From: Actinomycetes bacterium | GTDB taxonomy: Bacteria > Actinomycetota > Actinomycetes > Actinomycetales > Cellulomonadaceae | NCBI GenBank assembly: GCA_023460255.1 | Contig: JAEWQZ010000315.1 | Location: forward strand, 1-5,597 | Length of the DNA stretch: 5,597 bases | Direction of reading: 5' to 3' | Shown here: positions 1 to 5,440 of the stretch, piece by piece | Layout: each line of letters opens with the position of its first letter | Position numbering within the stretch: position 1 is the stretch's first letter | The notes under the pieces: generated by a model | Seen by the model: only the letters and a program-made list of their open reading frames with translations | Told to the model about the DNA's origin: nothing | Database searches by the model: none | Position numbers and translations under genes: made by a program

Positions 1-80
1 AGGGCCTTCAGGCCCTCCTCGACCACCTCGGTCCCGATCCCGTCGCCTCTGACGACGGCGAGCCGCACGCTGCGTTCCAT
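1..80 (-). CDS. leuB: 3-isopropylmalate dehydrogenase, N-terminal fragment
   Basis: Only the first 26 codons are inside the window; the gene continues past the left edge. The visible peptide runs MERSVRLAVV, then RGDGIGTEVV, then EEGLKA. This matches the N-terminal strand, glycine turn and first helix of the isocitrate/isopropylmalate dehydrogenase family, whose usual form is PGDGIGPEV. The enzyme oxidatively decarboxylates 3-isopropylmalate with NAD in leucine synthesis. Isocitrate or tartrate dehydrogenase share this motif; leuB is preferred because it follows ilvB-ilvN-ilvC, a common actinobacterial order. The start is the ATG at 78-80 with an AGGG at 88-91 as a modest ribosome binding site. 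Oddities are Arg11 (a rare AGA codon) and Thr17 where proline is normal in both places. The call is secure at family level and inferred from context at gene level. Confidence 0.82.
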   Translation of the reverse strand, partial: MERSVRLAVVRGDGIGTEVVEEGLKA

Positions 81-139
81 GCCCCGACCCTAGTCCTCGT
101 CCACCTGGCGGGACAGAACGTCTCGTACGGTGACCCTTT

Positions 140-700
140 TCATCGGTGCCGACCGGGCGCCTGCGGGTAGAGCAGCTCGAAGGTCTCGCAGATCACCGGC
201 AGCTCGTCGTCGATGGGAGTGCCCGTCCCCGCCAGGGTTCGTCCCCAGTACCGCTCGTGGTCCGTCCGCCAGCTCGCGAGCGTGCCGTCGCCCTCCCCCT
301 CGCTCGCTGCGAACTCCTCGTCGACGTCCCCGAGGCGGACGACACGGACGCCCGTCGTGCGGATGAGCGCCCGCGGGTGCCCGGCCCCGTCCAGGATGAT
401 CGACAGCTCGCCGACGCGCGGCATCGCCTCGCCCGTCGCATCGAGCTCCGGGACCGCGGTCGCCGTCCCCGTCTTGCGTCCGGCCAGCACGAGGGCGAGC
501 AGCTCGTCCGCGAGCCGCGGGTTGTCGCCGAACGACCACGCCGGCGGGGCCATGGCGGCTGCGACGCCGACACCCGTCACGACGGGGAGCCGCCCGATCT
601 TCGCCCGCGCCCGGGCCGCCTCCCAGAACGCGACGACCTCGTCGGCGAGCGCGTCGTCGTCGGTCGCCTCGTCACGACCCGGCTCGTCGGTCACCGGCAC
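140..700 (-). CDS. ASCH domain protein (YhfF-like)
   Basis: The product is 186 residues. Residues about 53-180 look like an ASCH (PUA-related) domain of the YhfF/COG4405 kind: W55-S-F-G58-D59 at the first strand, A64-D-E-L-L followed by G74-R75-K76-T77 in the family's G-x-K-T turn, a W-R-T-D-H stretch near the middle, and a closing F-E-L-L-Y-P (174-179). The first 50 residues form an acidic, variable extension plus a helix starting near V22. ASCH proteins are thought to bind RNA or modified nucleosides; E. coli YqfB, a distant relative, is an N4-acetylcytidine amidohydrolase, but activity here is not shown by the sequence. The start is the GTG at 698-700, preceded by GAGGGAGG (706-713). The gene lies between ilvC and leuB, 118 bases after ilvC and just after a long hairpin, so it may be read from the ilv operon or separately. 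No signal peptide or membrane segment is visible. Confidence 0.8.
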   Translation of the reverse strand: MPVTDEPGRDEATDDDALADEVVAFWEAARARAKIGRLPVVTGVGVAAAMAPPAWSFGDNPRLADELLALVLAGRKTGTATAVPELDATGEAMPRVGELSIILDGAGHPRALIRTTGVRVVRLGDVDEEFAASEGEGDGTLASWRTDHERYWGRTLAGTGTPIDDELPVICETFELLYPQAPGRHR

Positions 701-715
701 TGTCTCCCTCCCTCG

Positions 716-789
716 CCGCAGAACGCGGCGGTACGTACAGAACGCGGCGCCCGGACGCCGCGTTCCGTACCGGGCGCCGCTTTCTGCGG
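716..789. repeat. Compound inverted repeat, possible ilvC terminator
   Basis: A 74-base GC-rich structure fills most of the gap between ilvC and the ASCH gene. Outer arms 716-730 and 775-789 pair at 14 of 15 positions. Inner arms 730-749 and 756-771 pair over 16 bases with a 4-base bulge (736-739). An alternative fold pairs GCGGCGCCCGG (744-754) perfectly with 770-780. The whole is built of four copies of the unit CAGAACGCGGCG: direct copies at 719 and 738, and inverted, imperfect copies at 756 and 775, each pair 19 bases apart. It lies 30 bases past the ilvC stop, so it may act as a terminator without a U-tract, as is common in actinobacteria. It also ends 3 bases from the ASCH ribosome binding site and could affect that gene. 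Confidence 0.7.
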
Positions 790-818
790 ATGGTGCGCGT
801 CGTGACGCATACCCGACG

Positions 819-1847
819 TCAGCGGGCCGCGTGGCCCTCCGTGTAGTCGGCGTCGGCCGGCTTGATCCAGGAGAACATCTTGCGCAGCTCGCGGCCGACG
901 CCCTCGATGGGGTGCTGCTCGCCCTTGGCGCGCAGGGCCTTGAACTCCGGCGCCCCGGCGTCCTGGTCGGCGATGAACCGCTCGGCGAACGCCCCGGAGC
1001 GGATGTCCGCGAGCACCGCCTGCATGTTCTCCTTCACGTGCGGGTCGATGACCCGCGGGCCCGACACGTAGTCGCCGTACTCGGCCGTGTCCGACACGCT
1101 CCAGCGCTGCTTGGCGATGCCGCCCTCGATCATGAGGTCGACGATGAGCTTCAGCTCGTGCAGCACCTCGAAGTACGCGATCTCCGGCTGGTACCCGGCC
1201 TCGGTCAGCACCTCGAAGCCGTACTGGACCAGCTGCGACGTGCCACCGCACAGGACGGCCTGCTCACCGAAGAGGTCGGTCTCGGTCTCCTCCGTGAAGG
1301 TCGTCCGGATACCGCCGGCGCGCAGGCCACCGATCGCCTTCGCGTACGACAGGCCGAGCTCCCACGCCTGCCCGGACGCGTCCTTCTCGACGGCGACGAG
1401 CACCGGCACGCCCCGGCCCGCCTCGTACTCGCGGCGCACGATGTGGCCCGGCCCCTTCGGGGCGACCATGAAGACGTCGACACCGTCCGGCGCGGTGATG
1501 TAGCCGAACCGGATGTTGAAGCCGTGCGCGAAGACGATGGCCTTGCCCTCGGCCAGGTGCGGCGCGATCTCGTCGCGGTACAGGTGCCGCTGCACCTGGT
1601 CCGGCGCGAGGATCATGATGACGTCCGCCTCGGCCGCGGCCTCCGCCGGGGTCACCACGCGCAGCCCCTGCTCCTCGGCCTTCGCCCGCGACGCCGAGTC
1701 CTCGCGCAGGCCGACGCGCACGTCGACGCCGGAGTCGCGCAGGTTGAGGGCGTGCGCGTGCCCCTGGCTGCCGTAGCCGATGATCGCCACCTTCTTGCCG
1801 GCGATCAGGGACAGGTCGGCGTCGTCGTCGTAGAACAGCTCTGCCAC
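819..1847 (-). CDS. ilvC: Ketol-acid reductoisomerase, class I
   Basis: A full-length 342-residue class I enzyme. It isomerises and reduces acetolactate or acetohydroxybutyrate to the dihydroxyacid using NAD(P)H and two Mg2+, the second common step of valine, isoleucine and leucine synthesis in the cytoplasm. The N-terminal Rossmann domain shows G24-Y-G26-S-Q-G29. The cofactor loop R48-E-D-S-A-S53 keeps both serines that usually contact the NADPH phosphate, with D50 where glycine is common. H108 and K131 (in APKGPGH) are the usual active-site residues. The knotted C-terminal domain carries the metal ligands D191, E195, E227 and E231, and S252 for substrate binding. The start is GTG (1845-1847) with GAGGAG at 1855-1860, seven bases upstream. 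It lies 68 bases after ilvN, the only real gap in the operon; I see no convincing promoter there. Confidence 0.97.
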   Translation of the reverse strand: MAELFYDDDADLSLIAGKKVAIIGYGSQGHAHALNLRDSGVDVRVGLREDSASRAKAEEQGLRVVTPAEAAAEADVIMILAPDQVQRHLYRDEIAPHLAEGKAIVFAHGFNIRFGYITAPDGVDVFMVAPKGPGHIVRREYEAGRGVPVLVAVEKDASGQAWELGLSYAKAIGGLRAGGIRTTFTEETETDLFGEQAVLCGGTSQLVQYGFEVLTEAGYQPEIAYFEVLHELKLIVDLMIEGGIAKQRWSVSDTAEYGDYVSGPRVIDPHVKENMQAVLADIRSGAFAERFIADQDAGAPEFKALRAKGEQHPIEGVGRELRKMFSWIKPADADYTEGHAAR

Positions 1848-1915
1848 GGGAGGTCTCCTCGGTTCGGATCAGGTCGTGCGGGTCGTTCAGGATGCTGCGG
1901 ACAGTGTGGCCCGAC

Positions 1916-2440
1916 TCAGGCCGGGCGGGACACGCGTTCCAGCGCGCGGTCGGTGATCGATCGGGCGCCGCGGCCGATGGCCACGGTGCCGGACTGCACG
2001 ATCTCCCGGATCCCGAACGGCTCGAGCGCGGTGAGCAGGGCGTCGAGCTTGCCCGGGCTGCCGGTCGCCTCGATGGTCACTGCCTCCGGCACGACGTCGA
2101 TGACGTGCGCCCGGAAGAGCGAGACGACCTCGAGCACGTGCGACCGCGTCGACACGTCCGCCCGGACCTTGACCAGGAGGAGCTCACGCTGCACGGAGGA
2201 CTCCGGCTCCAGCTCGACGATCTTGATGATGTTGATGAGCTTGTTCAGCTGCTTGGTCACCTGCTCCAGCGGCAGCTCGTCGACGTCCACGACCACGGTG
2301 ATCCGGGAGATCTCCTCGTGCTCGGTGGGGCCCACCGCGAGGGAGTGGATGTTGAACGCGCGTCGGGCGAAGAGACCGGCGACCCGGGTGAGCACGCCGG
2401 GCTTGTTCTCCACGAGCACGGACAGCGTGTGCCTGCTCAT
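1916..2440 (-). CDS. ilvN: Acetolactate synthase small (regulatory) subunit
   Basis: A 174-residue regulatory subunit (also called IlvH), of usual length. It binds IlvB, raises its activity and confers feedback inhibition by valine. The N-terminal ACT domain (about 4-77) opens H-T-L-S-V-L-V-E-N-K-P-G and includes F29-N30-I31, the region that holds the valine-site glycine and asparagine in E. coli IlvH. A second ACT-like domain covers about 80-165 (ELLLVKV..., then EVTIEATGSPGKLDALL-like sequence, then GIREIVQSG). The ATG start (2438-2440) overlaps the racemase stop as ATGA, and GAAGGAAGG just upstream lies inside the racemase coding sequence, so translation is probably coupled. Normally ilvN directly follows ilvB; here one gene is inserted between them. 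Identification is secure. Confidence 0.96.
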   Translation of the reverse strand: MSRHTLSVLVENKPGVLTRVAGLFARRAFNIHSLAVGPTEHEEISRITVVVDVDELPLEQVTKQLNKLINIIKIVELEPESSVQRELLLVKVRADVSTRSHVLEVVSLFRAHVIDVVPEAVTIEATGSPGKLDALLTALEPFGIREIVQSGTVAIGRGARSITDRALERVSRPA

Positions 2441-3189
2441 GCTGCACCTTCCTTCAGGACTGGCTGGGACGGACGGTCGGGTGACGGCGTCGCCGGCGGC
2501 TCGGCCAGGGCGGCCTCCAGCAGCGCGTCGACGTGGATGGCGAGGCTGTCGAGCAGGGGTACCGGGCTGCGCTCGGAGGCGAGGACCATGCCGAGCTCGG
2601 TGCAGCCGAGCACCACCGCCGAGACGCCCCGGTCGACGAGGCGGGCCACGACGGCGTCCAGCGCGTCACGGGAGGACTCGAGCACCAACCCGCGGACCAG
2701 CTCGGCGTAGATGACCCGGTGCACCTCGGCGGCGTCGTCCGGCTCCGGCACGACGACCTCGATGCCGCGGCTGGCCATGCGGGCCGGGTAGAGCTCCTGG
2801 GACCCCATCGTGTAGCGCGTGCCGAGCAGGCCGACGCGCGTGTGCCCAGCCCTGGCGGCCGCGTCCGTGACGGCGTCCACCAGGTGCACCACCGGCAGTC
2901 CGATGCCCGCCACGTCCTCGTACAGCAGGTGCATCGTGTTCGCGCAGATGCCCAGCACCTCGGCCCCGGCGCCCGCCAGGGCGGCCGCCTCCCGCGCGTA
3001 ACGGCGCCCGAGCGAGGTCCAGTCGTCGACCACCTGGAGCGCCTCGATCTCGCTGAAGTCGGCCGAGCGCAGCACCAGGTCGGCGGAGTGCGAGCCACCC
3101 AGACGGTCCCGGGCCCCCTCGTTGAGCAGCCGGTAGTAGTCGACCGTCGACTCCCAGGACGTGCCGCCGAGGAGCCCGATGCGGCGCAT
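2437..3189 (-). CDS. Aspartate/glutamate-family amino acid racemase (YgeA-like)
   Basis: A 250-residue, cofactor-independent racemase of the Asp/Glu/hydantoin racemase superfamily. It begins MRRIGLLGGTSWESTVDYYR, close to E. coli YgeA, a broad-specificity racemase, and shares with it an RLGG-x-HSA stretch (29-36), L-L-G-T-R-Y-T-M (121-128) and R-G-x-E-x-x-x-P. The two catalytic cysteines are present: C82 in G-I-C-A-N-T-M-H and C196 in V-L-G-C-T-E-L-G. These act as the paired acid/base residues that invert the alpha-carbon. The homologous part ends near residue 228; residues 229-250 form a proline-rich tail. The ATG at 3187-3189 shares one base with the ilvB stop (TGATG) and has GGGAGGAG upstream. 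The reading frame is open further upstream inside ilvB, but the family's N-terminus and the ribosome binding site place the start here. Its position inside the ilvB-ilvN pair suggests a role tied to branched-chain amino acids; the true substrate cannot be read from the sequence. Confidence 0.92.
   Translation of the reverse strand: MRRIGLLGGTSWESTVDYYRLLNEGARDRLGGSHSADLVLRSADFSEIEALQVVDDWTSLGRRYAREAAALAGAGAEVLGICANTMHLLYEDVAGIGLPVVHLVDAVTDAAARAGHTRVGLLGTRYTMGSQELYPARMASRGIEVVVPEPDDAAEVHRVIYAELVRGLVLESSRDALDAVVARLVDRGVSAVVLGCTELGMVLASERSPVPLLDSLAIHVDALLEAALAEPPATPSPDRPSQPVLKEGAA
2446..2455 (-). promoter_or_regulatory. ilvN ribosome binding site inside the racemase gene
   Basis: The minus strand reads GAAGGAAGGT here, five bases before the ilvN ATG. 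These bases encode K-E-G of the racemase C-terminus, so the last codons of the racemase serve as coding sequence and as the Shine-Dalgarno site for ilvN. This fixes the ilvN start and supports coupling. Confidence 0.75.
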
Positions 3190-5081
3190 CACTCCTCCCG
3201 GTCCCAGGCCGGGCTGATCCCGCGGGCGTACTGGATCTCGTCGTTGCTCACGCCCGCGGCGACCATCGGCCACACCATCGCGTCCCGCGAGACCGTGAAG
3301 TCCACCACGACCGGCCGGTCGTCGATCTCCATGGCCTGGCGGATGGTCGCGTCGACCTCGTCCGCCTTCTCGCAGCGCAGGCCGACGCAGCCGTAGGCCT
3401 CGGCGAGCTTGACGAAGTCCGGGATCCGCACCGTGCCGTGGCCGGTGTGCAGGTCCGTGTTGGAGTAGCGGGACTCGTAGAAGAGCGTCTGCCACTGCCG
3501 GACCATGCCGAGGGAGGAGTTGTTGATGACCGCGACCTTGATCGGGATGTCGTTGATCGCGCAGGTGGCGAGCTCCTGGTTGGTCATCTGGAAGCACCCG
3601 TCACCGTCGATGGCCCAGACGGTCCGGCCGGGGTCGCCGACCTTCGCGCCCATCGCCGCCGGGACGGCGAAGCCCATCGTGCCCAGACCGCCGGAGTTCA
3701 CCCAGCCGCCGGGTCGGGAGTACCTGATGAACTGCGCGGCCCACATCTGGTGCTGGCCGACGCCGGCGACGTAGATCGCCTCGGGCCCGGCGATCTCCCC
3801 CAGACGCTGGATGACGTACTGGGGCGCCATGTGCCCGTCCTCCGGCTCGGAGTACCCGAGGGGGAAGGTCTCGCGCCAGTCGTCGAGCTGGTGCCACCAG
3901 GCGCCCAGGTCGGGCTTGCCGTGCTGGGCGTGCTCGCGCTCGAGCTCCGGGAGCAGGTCGGAGATGACCTCCCGCAGGTCGCCGACGATCGGCACGTCCA
4001 CCCGCCGGTTCTTGCCGATCTCCGCGGGATCGATGTCCGCGTGCACGATCGTGGCGTGCGGGGCGAAGGACGAGATCTTGCCGGTGACCCGGTCGTCGAA
4101 CCGCGTGCCGAGCGCGACGATGAGGTCGGCCTTCTGCAGCGCCGCGACGGCGGGCACGGTGCCGTGCATGCCCGGCATGCCCAGGTGCTGCGGGTGGTCG
4201 TCCGGCAGGACGCCGCGGGCCATCAGCGTGGTGACGACGGCCGCACCGCTGGCGTCGACGAGCCGACGCAGCTCGGCCGCCGCACCCGACCGGACCGTAC
4301 CGCCGCCGACGTACAGCACCGGCCGGCGCGCCGTCGCGAGCAGCCGCGCCGCCTCCCGCACCTGCTTGGCGTGCGGCTTGGTCACCGGGTGGTACCCCGG
4401 CAGGTCGATGGACTGCGGCCAGCTGAACGTCGTCGTCGCCTGCTGCGCCGACTTGGCGATGTCGACGAGCACCGGCCCGGGGCGGCCCGTCCGCGCGATG
4501 TGGAACGCCTGCGCGATGGTGCGCGGGATGTCGTCGGCGTTCGTCACGAGGAAGTTGTGCTTCGTGATCGGCAGCGTGATGCCGACGATGTCGGCCTCCT
4601 GGAAGGCGTCGGTGCCGATGAGGCTCGCCCCGACCTGCCCGGTGATCGCCACGACCGGCACCGAGTCCATCGCGGCGTCGGCGAGCGCCGTGACGAGGTT
4701 GGTCGCGCCGGGGCCCGAGGTCGCCATGCAGACGCCGACGTCGCCGGTGGCGTACGCGTAGCCCTCGGCCGCGTGGCCGGCGCCCTGCTCGTGCCGGACG
4801 AGGACGTGCCGGAGCGCGTGCGAGTCCATCAGCGGGTCGTAGGTCGGCAGGATCGTGCCACCGGGGATGCCGAACACCACCTTTGCGCCGACGGCCTCGA
4901 GGGAGCGCACGATCGACTGCGCACCGGTGACGGTCTCGCCGTGGGCCACGGTGGTCCGGGCGAGGTCGGCCGGGGTCACGCCCGGGCGGGCGGCGCCGGG
5001 CGCGACCGAGGTCGCGGCGGGCGTCGGGGTCGGCGGACGGGTGGCGCCGGCCGGGGCGGTCGGCTGCTGGTCCTGGACCAT
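3189..5081 (-). CDS. ilvB: Acetolactate synthase large (catalytic) subunit
   Basis: A 630-residue thiamine diphosphate enzyme that condenses two pyruvates to acetolactate, or pyruvate with 2-ketobutyrate, the first committed step of the pathway. Three domains are visible: the Pyr domain (about 50-215) with F70-G-I-P-G-G-T and the catalytic glutamate E98 in V-R-H-E-Q-G; a central FAD-type domain (about 240-375) with VLYVGGG and LGTRFDDRVTGK; and the PP domain (about 410-600) with the ThDP/Mg2+ motif G493-D-G495 to N520-N521, followed by S-L-G-M-V-R-Q-W-Q, typical of acetolactate synthase. AFQE (159-162) also fits. Residues 1-45 are an Ala/Pro/Thr-rich low-complexity extension. The ATG at 5079-5081 has AGGAG at 5088-5092, six bases away. 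About 90 untranslated bases separate it from the upstream attenuator (5174-5206), which probably controls the operon. The stop overlaps the racemase start. Confidence 0.97.
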   Translation of the reverse strand: MVQDQQPTAPAGATRPPTPTPAATSVAPGAARPGVTPADLARTTVAHGETVTGAQSIVRSLEAVGAKVVFGIPGGTILPTYDPLMDSHALRHVLVRHEQGAGHAAEGYAYATGDVGVCMATSGPGATNLVTALADAAMDSVPVVAITGQVGASLIGTDAFQEADIVGITLPITKHNFLVTNADDIPRTIAQAFHIARTGRPGPVLVDIAKSAQQATTTFSWPQSIDLPGYHPVTKPHAKQVREAARLLATARRPVLYVGGGTVRSGAAAELRRLVDASGAAVVTTLMARGVLPDDHPQHLGMPGMHGTVPAVAALQKADLIVALGTRFDDRVTGKISSFAPHATIVHADIDPAEIGKNRRVDVPIVGDLREVISDLLPELEREHAQHGKPDLGAWWHQLDDWRETFPLGYSEPEDGHMAPQYVIQRLGEIAGPEAIYVAGVGQHQMWAAQFIRYSRPGGWVNSGGLGTMGFAVPAAMGAKVGDPGRTVWAIDGDGCFQMTNQELATCAINDIPIKVAVINNSSLGMVRQWQTLFYESRYSNTDLHTGHGTVRIPDFVKLAEAYGCVGLRCEKADEVDATIRQAMEIDDRPVVVDFTVSRDAMVWPMVAAGVSNDEIQYARGISPAWDREE

Positions 5082-5173
5082 TGTCTGCTCCTGTCGGGTG
5101 CTGCGTCGGTGGTGCCGTGCCGTGCTGTCAGGCTGGTCGTGCGTGTCGTGAGATGTCGCGAGCCGGGGGCATG

Positions 5174-5206
5174 AAAAAACCCCTCGGCCCGGAGGGCGGG
5201 AGGGGT
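5174..5206 (-). terminator. Rho-independent terminator acting as ilvB attenuator
   Basis: On the minus strand ACCCCTC (5206-5200) pairs with GAGGGGT (5185-5179), enclosing a second stem GCCC (5197-5194) with GGGC (5190-5187) and a three-base loop. A run of six T (5179-5174) follows at once. This is an unusually clear intrinsic terminator for a high-GC genome. It lies 42 bases after a Val/Leu leader peptide stop and 92 bases before the ilvB ATG, the arrangement of a transcription attenuator. Confidence 0.9.
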
Positions 5207-5208
5207 GC

Positions 5209-5248
5209 GGCGCAGGCTGACCTGGCTGGGTGGGTCGGTGCCCGCGCC
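5209..5248 (-). promoter_or_regulatory. Candidate pause or antiterminator hairpin of the ilvB leader
   Basis: On the minus strand GGCGCGGGC (5248-5240) can pair with GCCTGCGCC (5217-5209) through nine pairs including one G-U, with a 22-base loop. The 5' arm begins in the last base of the leader peptide stop codon, so a ribosome sitting at that stop would mask it, while one stalled on earlier Val/Leu codons would leave it free. The same arm can instead pair with 5210-5204 (one mismatch), intruding into the base of the terminator stem. Which fold is the antiterminator is not decided by inspection. Confidence 0.55.
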
Positions 5249-5271
5249 TAGCCGAGTACGAGAACGGTCAT
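5248..5271 (-). CDS. ilvB leader peptide (attenuation)
   Basis: This short frame encodes MTVLVLG and a TAG stop: four of seven residues are Val or Leu, the end products of the operon. It lies upstream of an intrinsic terminator and ilvB, as expected for ribosome-mediated attenuation; actinobacterial ilvB leaders commonly contain such an I/V-L-V-L-G core. The Val codons are GTT and GTA, both uncommon in this GTC/GTG-rich genome, which would increase sensitivity to charged Val-tRNA. No Shine-Dalgarno sequence precedes the ATG. An in-frame GTG at 5277-5275 would give a nine-residue peptide (two residues more) and coincides with the predicted transcription start, so the leader may be translated from a leaderless mRNA. 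Confidence 0.8.
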   Translation of the reverse strand: MTVLVLG

Positions 5272-5284
5272 CTGCACGTCGGGC

Positions 5285-5314
5285 AGCCTACGCGCTCCGC
5301 GCCGCCCCTGTCAC
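5285..5314 (-). promoter_or_regulatory. Likely promoter of the ilvB operon
   Basis: The minus strand has GTGACA (5314-5309) as a -35 box (TTGACA consensus) and TAGGCT (5290-5285) as a -10 box (TANNNT), with an 18-base spacer. Transcription would start near 5279-5277, directly at the GTG that opens the leader frame. Position and spacing fit, but promoter motifs in high-GC DNA are easily found by chance. Confidence 0.6.
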
Positions 5315-5392
5315 GTCTTTGGTCCCAGGTCCACATGGTGGCTCACCGTCTCGACCACCGGACCGGGCGCTGTGCACCGGCCACCCCGCGGC

Positions 5393-5419
5393 CTCAAGAC
5401 CCTCCCCCCGTGCACCGAT
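5393..5419 (+). promoter_or_regulatory. Candidate sigma-28 (FliA-type) promoter
   Basis: CTCA at 5393-5396 and ACCGAT at 5414-5419 are separated by 17 bases. This resembles the FliA-dependent consensus described for Actinoplanes flagellar genes (CTCA, 15-17 bases, GCCGAA) and more loosely the B. subtilis sigma-D form (TAAA, 15 bases, GCCGATAT). It precedes the plus-strand gene at 5441 with a plausible short untranslated leader. The -10 part overlaps a small inverted repeat CCGATCCATCGG (5415-5426). Confidence 0.45.
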
Positions 5420-5440
5420 CCATCGGGGAGAGGAGGGTCC

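Noticed and set aside
90..143. A 17-codon frame (MKRVTVRDVLSRQVDED) overlapping the ASCH stop as ATGA and ending 9 bases before leuB.
   Set aside because: The junction looks like coupling, but there is no Shine-Dalgarno and no recognisable peptide; it is probably chance.
1848..1915. Possible separate ilvC promoter in the ilvN-ilvC gap.
   Set aside because: No convincing paired -35 and -10 boxes were found; only a weak five-base stem (1909-1913 with 1922-1926) near the ilvN stop.
213..2714. Very long open frame on the plus strand opposite the ASCH gene, ilvC, ilvN and part of the racemase gene.
   Set aside because: It is antisense to several clearly recognisable genes, has Arg/Ser/Ala/Pro-rich composition without family motifs, and is explained by GC-rich third codon positions.
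3190..3597. Upstream in-frame extension of the racemase into ilvB.
   Set aside because: The racemase family begins at the ATG at 3189, which has a good ribosome binding site; the upstream sequence is an ilvB shadow.
4160..4185. Inverted GCATGC pair inside ilvB.
   Set aside because: It encodes the G-M-P-G-M-H-G stretch of IlvB and is explained by coding sequence.
3438..5174. Long open frame on the plus strand opposite ilvB.
   Set aside because: Its composition (Val/Arg/Asp/Gly-rich) mirrors ilvB codons in another frame and shows no domain.
5372..5417. Direct repeat GTGCACCG at 5372 and 5410.
   Set aside because: Eight bases with a partly palindromic core is expected by chance in this composition; the spacing suggests no known operator.
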